A stretch of 64,000 nucleotides of DNA, taken from Halogeometricum sp. S1BR25-6. Its GTDB lineage: Archaea; Halobacteriota; Halobacteria; Halobacteriales; Haloferacaceae. The DNA lies in the NCBI RefSeq assembly GCF_031624495.1, contig NZ_JAMQOP010000006.1, positions 109,247 to 173,246 of the forward strand, written 5' to 3'. Made by a program: the position numbers and the translations under genes. This document shows, in pieces, positions 1 to 8,958 of the stretch (position 1 is its first letter; each line of letters starts with the position of its first letter). Under the pieces are notes generated by a model that saw nothing but the letters and a program-made list of their open reading frames with translations, was not told the DNA's origin and ran no database searches.

Positions 1-75
1 GTCCGGAAACCTGACCATCACAGTCGATCGAACGAACGAGTCCTAAGAATCGACCGCTAGATCAGGGTTTTTCGA

Positions 76-98
76 GCGCCGGCGATGGGTGCCGGCGC
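76..98. repeat. Intergenic palindromic repeat, copy 1
   Basis: A 23-nt palindrome with arms GCGCCGG and CCGGCGC around a short ATGGGT-containing centre. The same sequence with one mismatch occurs at 1868-1890. Both copies lie just upstream of a small accessory gene (starts at 154 and 1911), so it may be a shared 5' regulatory or RNA-structural element. Function is not known. Confidence 0.6.
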
Positions 99-153
99 AG
101 CAGGAGCGAACGATCAACCACTCCCGGTGCGTCGGCGTTTCGAGGTGTTCGAG

Positions 154-645
154 ATGCACATGGTAATTTACGCTCTGGTAGAAGAATCGACCCACGACGA
201 CGCACTGGCCAGCGGAAAGTCGGTGTTCGACCGCCTGGTCGGCGCGGACCCACACGCCGGCGCTGTCTTCGACTACCACGTGACGTTCGATGAGGAGGAC
301 ACGTCCGTTGCGGGGAAGGCGCGATGGGGTGAGTTACCGACTGCAGCCCCCGTCGACTCCGATGACGGCCAAGACCTGCTTGAGCGTGGCTGGGAGGCGA
401 CGAAAGAGGAGTTCGAGCGCAATCTCGAACGGGTGAGGGAGGCACTTGACGAACTTTCCGATGAGGAGATCATGCGCGACGAAGATCTCGCTCGGCACGC
501 CTTCCACCAGGTCGGCGCCTACGACGGGCCAACGATCTTCCTGTACAACGAATATGCGAACGGGATCCGTCACCGTGAGCAGCTGGATCGAGTGCTGGAG
601 GAGAGCGAGGAACTCTGGATCGTGCCCGCCGACGTCCACTTCTAA
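154..645 (+). CDS. Haloarchaeal accessory protein of unknown function
   Basis: An acidic protein of about 163 residues beginning MHMVIYALVEES. I chose the ATG at 154 because GAGGTG lies a few bases upstream and the longer upstream extension is low-complexity. No catalytic motif is recognised. It ends DVHF, and a zinc-ribbon gene starts three bases after the stop, so the two are probably co-translated. A homologous C-terminus sits on the opposite strand at the window's right edge (63877-64000), again followed at once by a relative of the downstream gene. The pair therefore behaves as a unit. Function unknown. Confidence 0.75.
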   Translation: MHMVIYALVEESTHDDALASGKSVFDRLVGADPHAGAVFDYHVTFDEEDTSVAGKARWGELPTAAPVDSDDGQDLLERGWEATKEEFERNLERVREALDELSDEEIMRDEDLARHAFHQVGAYDGPTIFLYNEYANGIRHREQLDRVLEESEELWIVPADVHF

Positions 646-648
646 CAG

Positions 649-1014
649 ATGTCCCGGATCACAAATTGGAAGCGCGAGAGTCGGTCGCCCACACTCGCAT
701 ACCGGAACACCGAGACCGGAGCTCGGGCAGTCTTACACCGAGCACCGGACTCGTACCGCTACAAGTGGCGTGGCGTAATCCTCGTCGACGGCTACCCAGT
801 GTGGTCGCGGGGGTACGAGACGAAAGACGCGAAATCGTTCCGTAACGAGCTCCGGGAACGGCCAGCGCCCGAACTGAGTTGTCCCGAGTGTCCGAACAGC
901 GATGTGGCAATCGGCGGAAAAACGGCTGACGGCGCGAAGGTTCAGCGTTGGTTCGAGTGTCGGAGCTGTGGGTACGAAGCATCCTCGAGAATCGTGTACG
1001 GCGCCGAGCGCTGA
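649..1014 (+). CDS. Small zinc-ribbon protein with conserved N-terminus
   Basis: 121 residues. The N-terminal ~34 residues (RNTETGARAVLHRAPD) recur almost unchanged in the protein at 63673-63870. The C-terminal half has a treble-clef-like pattern, CPEC then CRSC about 28 residues later, expected to bind one Zn. It starts three bases after the preceding stop. Such proteins usually bind nucleic acid or mediate protein contacts, but nothing here fixes the role. Confidence 0.75.
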   Translation: MSRITNWKRESRSPTLAYRNTETGARAVLHRAPDSYRYKWRGVILVDGYPVWSRGYETKDAKSFRNELRERPAPELSCPECPNSDVAIGGKTADGAKVQRWFECRSCGYEASSRIVYGAER

Positions 1015-1092
1015 TTGATTGGAACGTATCTGCGATGGTGTTTATTTTTGGGCCAGAATGGGTGGCCCGTCTCAATCGGGCCAGATCCACAG

Positions 1093-1488
1093 ATGAGTCT
1101 GGAAGTCATCGACCGCCACAGCGAAGCACTGTTCGAGTGCCTCTGGTGTCCCGTCTGCGGACACGAGGTATTCAGTCACATTCCCTTCGAAGGTGTGTTC
1201 TGCAAGAACTGCAACACACAGGTCGAACTCCAAGAATCCCGAGAGACACGTGGATACGAGGAGGCCGTCCTCGCCTGCTTCGACACCCACTCAACGTGGA
1301 ACCTCCACGTCGACGAGAAGCTCCGTCGCGACCTACCCGATGGGTCGGCACGGGTGAAGATCCTCGGCGCACCGGGTGCCTACGAGGTCGACTGGTGGAG
1401 TCCAAGACCTGGAGAGAACTGGAAGCCGGTCGAGCGTGGCGAATTCGACGATGTCGAGGAACCAAACGAGGTGTCACATCTGGCTTAG
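1093..1488 (+). CDS. Cysteine-rich zinc-binding-like protein, unknown role
   Basis: 131 residues. The ATG at 1093 (MSLEVIDRH) is preferred to an upstream in-frame ATG whose extension reads through the intergenic spacer. Residues ~18-45 carry CLWCPVC and CKNC, two knuckles typical of a small zinc ribbon. The rest is acidic with many W and Y. The family appears confined to haloarchaeal plasmid-type regions, which is my recollection and unsearched. Same strand as its neighbours with a short spacer, so possibly the third gene of the first operon. Confidence 0.7.
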   Translation: MSLEVIDRHSEALFECLWCPVCGHEVFSHIPFEGVFCKNCNTQVELQESRETRGYEEAVLACFDTHSTWNLHVDEKLRRDLPDGSARVKILGAPGAYEVDWWSPRPGENWKPVERGEFDDVEEPNEVSHLA

Positions 1489-1555
1489 GGCGACGGATTC
1501 CCTTTACTAGGTTGAGAGGGCCACTTATCGGAGCAGGGAGTGTAGGTGGGTGTGT

Positions 1556-1843
1556 ATGCCCGAAGAAGTGCTATTCAAATCTGAGAGTACCCAGACTCGA
1601 GGGGAAATCGCGTCGTACCTCCGGAGCGTCGCCGAAAAGCTCGAACAAGAAGGTTCGATCACCCTGAAGGCAGGGTCAGAGTCCGTCACGATGGATCCAC
1701 CAACGCAGCCGACATTCGAAGTCAAGGCCGAACGCGAAGGGCCCGCTAACGGCCCTGGAGAGTTGAGCATCGAGTTCGAACTCGAGTGGGACGAGAACAG
1801 TGAAACCGGTGAAGAAGAAACGGGGAACCTCGAAATCGAGTGA
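1556..1843 (+). CDS. amphi-Trp domain protein
   Basis: A 95-residue acidic protein starting MPEEVLFKSE. It matches the haloarchaeal amphi-Trp domain pattern: an N-terminal LFKSE segment, a helix with EIASYLRSVAEKL, then GSITLKAG and an amphipathic strand-rich tail ending in ELEWDE. The usual length for this family is about 80-100 residues. The ATG at 1556 is chosen over the one two codons earlier because the family begins at this point. Function of the family is unknown. Confidence 0.8.
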   Translation: MPEEVLFKSESTQTRGEIASYLRSVAEKLEQEGSITLKAGSESVTMDPPTQPTFEVKAEREGPANGPGELSIEFELEWDENSETGEEETGNLEIE

Positions 1844-1867
1844 GTAGCTGGCATTCCTGTTTGTGGT

Positions 1868-1890
1868 GCGCCGGTGATGGGTGCCGGCGC
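1868..1890. repeat. Intergenic palindromic repeat, copy 2
   Basis: Second copy of the palindrome at 76-98, differing by one base (T for C in the seventh to eighth position of the centre). It lies 20 bases before the start of the gene at 1911. Confidence 0.6.
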
Positions 1891-1910
1891 ACTCGTGCCG
1901 GCGAGTATCG

Positions 1911-2480
1911 ATGTCGACACGGAGCCAACTCCAATTCGTCCAACGAGTCGAACAGACCAGTGAAACAGATGGCCACGCTGACCGCGTCGCCCAGGTGTAC
2001 CGACATTCTGACGGCTACCCGGCGAGCGTCCTCCGGGATCTTGCACAGCTGAAAGAGCTGCTCGATGCGACCCGTGCCGAGCGCGGACCGGGCTACACGG
2101 CGGCAACGTTCGTGTTCCTCGACAAGCTCTCGACGGTCGGCCTCTATCTGGATGGCGATCCAGAGCGAACGATCGACGCGGCTCAGCCAGCGAATCTCCT
2201 CAAGCCGTCCAACATGGAGCACCTCGACCAGCCGCTGTTCCTACTGGGCCACGGCGTCGAGAATCCGGCCGACGGCATCCACGGCGACGAGGAGTACCTC
2301 TACGTCGTGGAACTTCCGACGGAGAACCCGTTCGACGAGCCGACCGAGTGGACAGTCAAAGTGAGCGGTCACTCCGCGTTCCCGCGCTGGGACGGTCCGA
2401 CCGACGAGGGCTTCGAGCGGGCGAGCTGGCAGTTCCACGGGCCTCTAGAGACCGCACTCGCAGACGTCGTCACTGAATAG
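1911..2480 (+). CDS. Haloarchaeal plasmid protein of unknown function
   Basis: About 189 residues, acidic, no transmembrane segment and no motif I recognise. The ATG at 1911 (MSTRSQLQF) is chosen because the longer ORF reads through the palindromic repeat. It contains a WTVKVSGHSAFPRWDG segment that looks like a beta-rich fold. Same strand as the genes before it and followed after about 60 bases by the HTH/nucleotidyltransferase pair. Confidence 0.65.
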   Translation: MSTRSQLQFVQRVEQTSETDGHADRVAQVYRHSDGYPASVLRDLAQLKELLDATRAERGPGYTAATFVFLDKLSTVGLYLDGDPERTIDAAQPANLLKPSNMEHLDQPLFLLGHGVENPADGIHGDEEYLYVVELPTENPFDEPTEWTVKVSGHSAFPRWDGPTDEGFERASWQFHGPLETALADVVTE

Positions 2481-2541
2481 GAATTTCGTCAACCTAAATC
2501 CAGAAACGTATTTATACGAATGGGGCTTAGAGTGGACACAG

Positions 2542-3492
2542 ATGCTCACCAGAGCCGGACTCGCTGTCATCGATGCGTTGAGTACCGGCCGGGACGCGAC
2601 GGCGGCTGACCTCGAGACGGACACCGAGTATTCGCAGGCACATCTGTACGACGTCCTCGATGAATTGGTCGAAGCGGGGCTGCTCGACGAACGCCGTGGG
2701 CCCAACAACCAGCGGCGGGTCCACCTCGCCGACCACCCGGTCGTCGAAGCGTACCGGACCCTGCAGTCGGAGCTCAGTCACGTCGAGTGGCCCGACCTCC
2801 TCTCGGCAGCCACACTCCGGGTGTGCTGGTATCTTGACGAGCCGCGCCGGGTGGCCGAGATCGCCGAGCGACTCGACATTACGCGACAGGGCGTCCACAA
2901 GGCGCTGTCACCGCTCAAGCATCGCGCGATGCTGTCCCCATCCGGCCCGGAGTACGCGTTGAGTGCGGACCTCTCGCCGCTGCTGGCGTTCGCCCGTGCC
3001 GTCGTGCAACACGAGCACCGGTCGCGAGTCCGGACACTCGCGCCGAGTGCGACCGTCGAGTGGTGTGATCCAAAGCGAGCACTCGTCCACATGCAGACAG
3101 CCGCGGATACGGAGGCACTCGAGGCCGCCCCCGACTGGCAACTGACTGGGCTCGCCCGGTTTGCAGAGTACGGCCTGCAGTTTTTCCTCGCGGGCGAACC
3201 CGCGTTCTGGTATGCCCCGGACGAGGAACTCACACCTGCCGACGTGGTGTGCCACACGCTCGTCCGCGATCGCGGGTCCCGCCGCGTCAGCTATGCGATG
3301 CTCCTCATCGAGGAGTTGGACATCGACCAGGAGACGCTCACGGAGACGGCGCGGTGGTACGAGTTGGAATCCGCAGTCGCTGCGATGTATCGGTCACTCC
3401 AGGGCGAGTCCGACGCCTCGGCGGAGTCTCCTGTCATCATCCCGAGTGAAGCAGAATTCATGGCGCTCAAAGAGCAGTACGGGGTCTCATGA
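2542..3492 (+). CDS. Winged-helix regulator/antitoxin paired with nucleotidyltransferase
   Basis: 316 residues with two winged-helix-like segments. The first (~1-70) contains HLYDVLDELVEAGLLDERRG; the second (~95-145) contains RVAEIAERLDITRQGVHKAL. A C-terminal ~150-residue domain follows. The stop overlaps the next start by four bases (ATGA at 3489), so translation is coupled to a nucleotidyltransferase. This order resembles type IV (AbiEi/AbiEii-like) or MNT-type toxin-antitoxin pairs, with this gene as the antitoxin or repressor; that role is inferred from context. A similar pair is at 45886-47252. A TATA-like run (ATTTATACGA) lies around 2510-2520. Confidence 0.75.
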   Translation: MLTRAGLAVIDALSTGRDATAADLETDTEYSQAHLYDVLDELVEAGLLDERRGPNNQRRVHLADHPVVEAYRTLQSELSHVEWPDLLSAATLRVCWYLDEPRRVAEIAERLDITRQGVHKALSPLKHRAMLSPSGPEYALSADLSPLLAFARAVVQHEHRSRVRTLAPSATVEWCDPKRALVHMQTAADTEALEAAPDWQLTGLARFAEYGLQFFLAGEPAFWYAPDEELTPADVVCHTLVRDRGSRRVSYAMLLIEELDIDQETLTETARWYELESAVAAMYRSLQGESDASAESPVIIPSEAEFMALKEQYGVS

Positions 3493-4430
3493 CCGTGTTC
3501 AGTGGCGGCGACGCGATCAGAGAGTTTCTCGAGGAGTTCGACAGCTGGCTCTCGGAATCTGTGACGGTGTATCTCCTCGGCGGGTCTGCGATGACAGTTC
3601 AAGGGTTGAAAGACCAGACGGAGGATATCGACCTCGCGCTGGGTGTGGTGTCCGAATTCGAGCACGTCTATCAGACGCTCACGTCCCAAGGATTCACGGT
3701 CGTTGACGAGCCGACCGAGTCGTTCGAGGGGGTCGGAAAGACTGTCGAGTTGCAGCACGATGCGCGGGGACTTCAGATCGATCTCTTCGAGCGGCAAGTC
3801 GTCGGGAAAGTGTGGATCACCGACCGGATGCACGACCGGGCAGCGGAGTTCTGGGCCGGGACCCACGCGACAGCATTCGTCCTCTCCGATGAGGATATGT
3901 TCTTGCTCAAAGCGGTTTCCGGTGGTGACCTAGCGAGTGGCCGGCGACGCGACATCGAGGATATACGGACGTACGCCCAGCGAGGGGTAAACTACGAGGT
4001 GATTCTGAACGAGATCAACGAGCAGCGACCGTTCAACACCGGCGCGACTGAAGCACAGCAGATCCGCGACCGCTCGCACCCGCTGTTCGCAATCGAGATG
4101 GCGGTGAACTCCCTCTCGGGACTTCCGAATACATTCGCGTCCCAGATCACGGAATTCGCCACGGAATTCGAAATCGAATACACCGTTCTGGGAGCGGTCG
4201 ACGATGGCATCGACAACGTCGACGCCATCCGGGAGCGAGTCCTCGCGAATGTCCGGGCGGGCTCTGTTGAAATCCTATTAGATAGACACGAACACGTGCC
4301 AAATAGTGTTCTGCGAATTACGGCGCGGTCACTTCGTCCTGCCCAAATTCCTCATAGGAATAATACAGAAATGCGACGAGTAGCCCCAGTAGAATTGGAG
4401 CCCATGACGGAAGAGTTGGAAGTGGAATAA
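3489..4430 (+). pseudogene. Nucleotidyltransferase (DUF6036/AbiEii-like), 3' end replaced by IS
   Basis: 313 codons open, of which only the first ~257 are native. The N-terminus has the nucleotidyltransferase signature LLGGSAM followed by TEDIDLAL. The reading frame enters the left inverted repeat of the IS at 4260, and the last ~56 codons (starting SVEILLD) are IS sequence. It is coupled to the upstream HTH gene by an ATGA overlap. As a putative toxin that adds nucleotides to a target, the chimeric protein may be inactive. It is open throughout, so it could still be translated. Confidence 0.7.
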
Positions 4431-4524
4431 ACATAATGAGAAGAACTGCCACCAGCGCGGCTATCAGTCCTAACCCAACCATATTGATGAGTGTCTGCCA
4501 CGGTACAAGCGTATCTTCGGTCAT
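4318..4524 (-). CDS. Small membrane protein carried inside the IS
   Basis: 68 residues with two hydrophobic segments (about residues 12-32 and 37-54) and a charged C-terminus (EEFGQDEVTAP). It lies within the element, downstream of the transposase and on the same strand. The 12-bp palindrome CCTCATATGAGG at 4544-4555 separates the two. It looks like a passenger gene. Two-helix proteins of this size are common in haloarchaea and no function can be assigned. Confidence 0.5.
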   Translation of the reverse strand: MTEDTLVPWQTLINMVGLGLIAALVAVLLIMFIPLPTLPSWAPILLGLLVAFLYYSYEEFGQDEVTAP

Positions 4525-4593
4525 CGTTTAGCCATTATCGCCACCTCATATGAGGCTTCTGCGGGTTTCGGTAATCACACTCCGATAGTCGCT

Positions 4594-5421
4594 CTATGAT
4601 GCGAGGGCCTTGTCGAGGTTGTGAACCAAGCAGACGAGAGTAATCTCACGAAACTGCTTCCACCACCGCCGTGAGCGGATGAACGCCCCGTACTTTCGTT
4701 TGAGGCGGGAGTTTACTGTCTCGTTCTGACTACGTTGACCGTAGAGGTCGGCGTCCAGTCGAGCATTCCACGCCTTCTGGAGCGACGAAAACTCTCTGTG
4801 TTTGATGAGCGGACGAACGTCCTCCTCGTGAGCTAATGCACGAACCTTCTGGTCGTCGTATCCCTTGTCACCGAGCAGAACCGCGACATCACCAATATTC
4901 CGCTTGATAAGCGACGGCGCTATCTGGGAGTCGTGTTTTCGTGTCGTTGTCACGTGTAAGTCGATGATAGCATTCGCTCTCGTGTCCACGAGAAGTGTAA
5001 CTTTCAATTGCTGAATCGTCAGCTTCGTTCGTTTCGTGTAGTGCTTCGAGGCGTGACTGCGGTCAAAGCCGGAGGCGTCGATGCCGACGACACCGTTAGT
5101 CGGGAGAAGTGTGACTGAGAGGTTGAGAAGAACGCGCCAAACCGCCATATCAAGCCCGTTGAACGCTTTACACAGCGTCGAGGGAGACGGGAGTTCCTCA
5201 AGGCCGATGGCGCTTCGAATCCGGGGCATCTCGATGAGTTCGTCGAGAAGCGTTCGGTACGTCGTATTTTTCCGAACTTTGAGACAGAGCAAGACGATGT
5301 GCTGATGAAGTGTGTACCGCCGTTTCGAGAATTTCGAGGAGTAACGAGCGACGGCTCGCCGAGCCAAGTGTATCGCTTGCTCAACGAACCTGAGTAACCG
5401 CGACTTCGGGAGGGCTTCCAT
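4594..5421 (-). CDS. IS5-family DDE transposase
   Basis: 275 residues. The catalytic triad is readable: D in GIDASGFDRSH, D in LLGDKGYDD, and E in QNETVNSRLKRKYG. Between the first two lie the usual beta strands (VTLLVDTRANAIIDLHVT). The length fits haloarchaeal IS5-type transposases (~270-280 aa). The start codon lies about 35 bases inside the right terminal repeat. It appears intact, so the element could be active. Confidence 0.85.
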   Translation of the reverse strand: MEALPKSRLLRFVEQAIHLARRAVARYSSKFSKRRYTLHQHIVLLCLKVRKNTTYRTLLDELIEMPRIRSAIGLEELPSPSTLCKAFNGLDMAVWRVLLNLSVTLLPTNGVVGIDASGFDRSHASKHYTKRTKLTIQQLKVTLLVDTRANAIIDLHVTTTRKHDSQIAPSLIKRNIGDVAVLLGDKGYDDQKVRALAHEEDVRPLIKHREFSSLQKAWNARLDADLYGQRSQNETVNSRLKRKYGAFIRSRRWWKQFREITLVCLVHNLDKALAS

Positions 5422-5425
5422 CTGG

Positions 5426-6007
5426 TCAGACTACGAGGCGAACCTGTAACTCTCTGAGGATTTCAACAGAGCCAACGAGACCGACTATCGACGGGATGGA
5501 CCCGATATTCCGGTTACGCGCGAGTGCGCCGACGCCGAGTGAGAGGACGGTGACGGCGGTGACGACGAAGTAGATCGACGGCGTGATGAACAGCACGGCG
5601 TAGTCACCGAGCAGGCCGATATCCTCGAGGGCGCGCATCGCTCCGCCAGCAACGATGATTGGCGCGAACCCGTACGCGAGTCGAGCGTCGTACGTGACAT
5701 CGAGGGAGTCGAGATACGCTCGGAGCCCGGGGAGACTGTACACGACGGCCGCGAGGTACGTCACCGTGTTCACGGCGTTGTATCCGCGGACGGCCCGTAT
5801 TCCCTCGTGCGTGACTGGCTGGCCGGCAGCGTCAGCGACGACCGGGCCCCAGAGATACTGCCAGACGAATCGGTCGTAGACGAGCGTCGGGAATGCGAGG
5901 AGTGCTGCACCGACGAGGACGACCGGGGCGAGCAGATACAGGACCCACCACTCCCGAGTTCCAGTGGCGGGGAGGGCGGATCCGACGCGGCGAGTGACGG
6001 TGCTCAC
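5426..6007 (-). pseudogene. DUF63 family membrane protein, C-terminally truncated by IS
   Basis: A multi-pass membrane protein with several hydrophobic helices and the motif GYNAVNTVTYL, typical of the DUF63 family. The GTG at 6007 is the likely start because it overlaps the stop of the upstream gene (GTGA). Native sequence ends at 5474 after ~178 codons; the last codons (GSVEIL...) are the IS terminal repeat. Full-length relatives are ~270-300 residues, so about a third is missing. Function of DUF63 proteins is not established. Confidence 0.75.
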
Positions 6008-6228
6008 GACTCGCTCACCTCCAGTCGCCACGTCGTGCTTTTCGAGCGTCCCCACTGTTCGAGCGACACGTCGGTGAGGTCGTCCTGGAGCTGGCTCAGA
6101 TACTGTGCGACGGCTTTCGGCGATCCGTCGAGGTCGCTGGCGATATCCCGAGCCCGAAGGTACGTGGGCTCAGTATCGGCCGTCTCGACGAGGTACGCGT
6201 GCACCGTGCGGCGGGAAATAGAGGACAT
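6004..6228 (-). CDS. Small winged-helix-like protein upstream of DUF63 gene
   Basis: 74 residues, MSSISRRTVHAYLVETADTE..., with a helix-turn-helix-like centre (LRARDIASDLDGSPKAVAQYLSQL, residues ~24-48) and a C-terminal wing (KSTTWRLEV). It is probably a DNA-binding protein of a haloarchaeal DUF family. It starts 20 bases after the copper ATPase stop on the same strand and overlaps the DUF63 gene by four bases, so these genes probably share a transcript with the ATPase. Confidence 0.65.
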   Translation of the reverse strand: MSSISRRTVHAYLVETADTEPTYLRARDIASDLDGSPKAVAQYLSQLQDDLTDVSLEQWGRSKSTTWRLEVSES

Positions 6229-6248
6229 GGAGCAAGTGGCTTTGGCGT

Positions 6249-8858
6249 TCAGCGGAGTTTCCCGAGCAGTTTGTAGTCGTGATCGGGGGTGTACCGTCGG
6301 AACAGCAGGCTGTTCGACAGCACCGACACGCTGGAGAACGCCATCGCACCGGCAGCGAGCACCGGTTGGAGTAGGCCCAGCGACGCCAGCGGGATCATCG
6401 CGGTGTTGTACCCGAGCGCCCAGACGAGGTTCTGCTTGATCTTCGCGAGCGTCGCGTCCGAGATGCGGATGGCCTTCACGACGTCGAGGGGGTCGTCGCG
6501 CATCAGCGTCACGTCCGCCGCCTCAATGGCCACGTCCGTCCCCGAGCCGATGGCCGTCCCCACGTACGCGACGGCGAGGGCGGGCGCATCGTTGACGCCG
6601 TCGCCCACCATCATCGCCTTACGCCCCTCATCTTGAATGGCCTCAACGGCGTCCGATTTGTCCTCCGGGAGGACCTCCGCGCGGACGTTCTCGGGATCGA
6701 TGCCGACCTGCTCGGCGACCGCGCGGGCGGTGCGCTCGTTGTCACCGGTGATCATCATCACGTCGACGCCGCGTTCCTGCAGTTGGCGCACGGCGTCCTT
6801 CGCGCTCTCTTTAATCGTGTCGGCATCAGCGACCACTCCAACCAGTTCGTCCTCGTAGGCGACGAGCATAGCTGTCTTCCCCTCGTTCTCGAGGCGCTCC
6901 ATCGTGTCCTGAGCGGGCGAGGGATCGATTCCGTTGTCGCGGAGGAGCTTCCGATTGCCGACCAGCACCTCGCTGTCACCGACGGTCGCTTCAATGCCAT
7001 GGCCGGGGACGTTTTCGAAGTCGTCCGGGTCGGTCACGTCGATCCCGCGCTCTTTGGCTTCATCGACGATTGCGCGGGCGAGCGGGTGCTCGCTCCCGCT
7101 CTCGGCCGTGGCTGCAAGCCGCAACACGTCGTCCTCGCTGAGGCGGTCACGTGCGGTTAATTGGCCACCATCGGGAGCGGTGTCGCCGCCGTCTGTGATC
7201 GGCTGTCCGTCACCGTCGAAAACGACGACGTCGGTCAGTTCCATCTCGCCTTTCGTCAGCGTCCCGGTCTTGTCGAAGACGACCGTGTCGACATCTTTCG
7301 CCCGTTCGAGGATGTCACCGCCCTTGAACAGGACGCCGTTCTGTGCGCCGATGGTCGTCCCCACCATCGTCGCCGCGGGCGTCGCCAGCCCGAGCGCGCA
7401 GGGACAGGCGATGAGAACGGCCGACGCGAACACGATGATCGCGAACTCGAAGACCGACACACTGCCGCCAGCGACGGCGGGGCCGCCGGCCACGAGGCCC
7501 CACACCGGGAGCCACTCGACGAAGCCTGCGAGAATTCCGGGGAACAGATACCAAACAACACCCCAGAGCAGGGCGTTCGCGATGACTGCGGGCACGAAGT
7601 ACGCCGAGATGCGGTCAGCAAGATTCTGGATGTCGGGCTGGCGGGACTGCGCCTCCTTGACCGTCTGGACGATCTGCTGGAGGGCGGTGTCCTTCCCGAC
7701 CTTCGTTGCCTCGACGACGAGGACGCCGTTCTCGTTGATGGTCGACCCGACGACTTCGTCGCCCTCGCCCTTCTCGACGGGGACGGACTCGCCGGTGACC
7801 ATCGACTCGTCGACGGCGCTCTGTCCGTCCACGACGACGCCGTCGGTCGGAATCTGCTCGCCGGGGCGGACCTTCATCCGGTCGCCCACCTCGACGTCCT
7901 CGAGCGGAATCTCCTCTTCGCTGCCGTCGTCGCGGACGACGGTGGCCGTCTCGGCTTCCATCTCCAGCAGTTTCCGGAGGGCCTCGCCAGCCTGCCCTTT
8001 TGAACGGGCCTCGAGGTAGTTGCCCAGCGTGATGAACACGAGGATGAGGGCGGCGGTATCGAAGTACAGTCCGCCCGCGATGAGGCCCAGCAGGACGGCG
8101 ACGGAGTAGACGTACGCCGTCGTCGACCCCAGCGCGATGAGCACGTCCATGTTGGCGCGGCCGTTCTTCACGAGCGCCTTGTAGGAGTTCTTGTAGAACG
8201 GCCACCCGAGAACGACCTGCACCGGCGTTGCGAGGGCGAACTCCACCCAACCGAACTCGACACCGAGGATTCGGTCCGGCACCACGCCGCCGCCGAGCAG
8301 GAACTTCTCGACGAGGAAGAACAGAAGCGGGGCCGACAGCGCAGCACCGAACAGCGTCAGCCGGAGTTGCTTCCGAATCTCGGCCTCCCGCGCGGCGTCA
8401 CGAGCGTTCTGGCCCGAGTCGTCACCCTCGTCGGCGTCCTCACGGACCGGCGAGTAGCCGGCCTCCTCGATGGCGTCATAGAGCGCGTCGAGTGACGTCT
8501 CCGCGGGATTGTAGACGACCTGCGCCTCGTCGGTGGCGTAGTTCACCTCCGCGGAGACGACGCCCGGTACGGATTCCAGCGCGGTCTGGTTCGTGTCGGC
8601 GCAGTTCGAACACGTCATATCGGAGATGCCGATGCTCGCCGTCTCCGTGACGATACCGTAGCCCGACTGCTCGATAGCGTCGACGATCTCTCCGAGCGAT
8701 ACCTCCTCGGGGTCGTACTCGACAGAGCCCTCGTCCGTGGCGAAGTTGACGTTCGCTTCGGACACCCCGTCGAGGGACTCCAGCGCCTCGCCAACTGTCG
8801 ACGAACAGTTGGCACAGGACATCCCCGTGATATCGAGATGTGCCGTTCGCGTTCCCAT
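6249..8858 (-). CDS. copA: Cu+-exporting P1B-type ATPase with two N-terminal HMA domains
   Basis: 869 residues. Two metal-binding domains carry CANC (~15-18) and CSNC (~83-86). Then come transmembrane helices from ~165, the actuator motif TGES (~355-358), the transport-site CPC in IACPCALG (~485-487), DKTGTLT (~529-535) and GDGVND near 755. CPC identifies the Cu+/Ag+ (P1B-1) class, which exports monovalent copper at ATP cost across the cell membrane. The first HMA fits the consensus GMSCANC; the second is DMTCSNC. The Lrp/TRASH regulator gene is 100 bp upstream on the same strand, the arrangement expected for a copper-inducible exporter. Confidence 0.93.
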   Translation of the reverse strand: MGTRTAHLDITGMSCANCSSTVGEALESLDGVSEANVNFATDEGSVEYDPEEVSLGEIVDAIEQSGYGIVTETASIGISDMTCSNCADTNQTALESVPGVVSAEVNYATDEAQVVYNPAETSLDALYDAIEEAGYSPVREDADEGDDSGQNARDAAREAEIRKQLRLTLFGAALSAPLLFFLVEKFLLGGGVVPDRILGVEFGWVEFALATPVQVVLGWPFYKNSYKALVKNGRANMDVLIALGSTTAYVYSVAVLLGLIAGGLYFDTAALILVFITLGNYLEARSKGQAGEALRKLLEMEAETATVVRDDGSEEEIPLEDVEVGDRMKVRPGEQIPTDGVVVDGQSAVDESMVTGESVPVEKGEGDEVVGSTINENGVLVVEATKVGKDTALQQIVQTVKEAQSRQPDIQNLADRISAYFVPAVIANALLWGVVWYLFPGILAGFVEWLPVWGLVAGGPAVAGGSVSVFEFAIIVFASAVLIACPCALGLATPAATMVGTTIGAQNGVLFKGGDILERAKDVDTVVFDKTGTLTKGEMELTDVVVFDGDGQPITDGGDTAPDGGQLTARDRLSEDDVLRLAATAESGSEHPLARAIVDEAKERGIDVTDPDDFENVPGHGIEATVGDSEVLVGNRKLLRDNGIDPSPAQDTMERLENEGKTAMLVAYEDELVGVVADADTIKESAKDAVRQLQERGVDVMMITGDNERTARAVAEQVGIDPENVRAEVLPEDKSDAVEAIQDEGRKAMMVGDGVNDAPALAVAYVGTAIGSGTDVAIEAADVTLMRDDPLDVVKAIRISDATLAKIKQNLVWALGYNTAMIPLASLGLLQPVLAAGAMAFSSVSVLSNSLLFRRYTPDHDYKLLGKLR

Positions 8859-8958
8859 ATGTACTCCTTACTAAGGGATACTTCTTTAGTGCATTTACTA
8901 TTTTGATTTGACGGGTGAAGTGGGGGTCCGTTCTAAGATTCGAAACCCAAACGACACG

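Larger units (their letters stand above)
4260..5473. mobile_element. IS5-type insertion sequence with 17-bp perfect terminal repeats
   Basis: Perfect 17-bp inverted repeats, GGCTCTGTTGAAATCCT at 4260-4276 and its complement at 5457-5473, enclose 1,214 bp. Inside are a DDE transposase (4594-5421, minus) and a small membrane-protein ORF (4318-4524, minus). I see no target-site duplication: the left flank ends ...TCCGGGCG and the right flank begins AACGAGAC. Both flanking genes are cut at their 3' ends. This fits recombination between two copies, or a deletion next to the element, better than a simple insertion. Confidence 0.85.
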
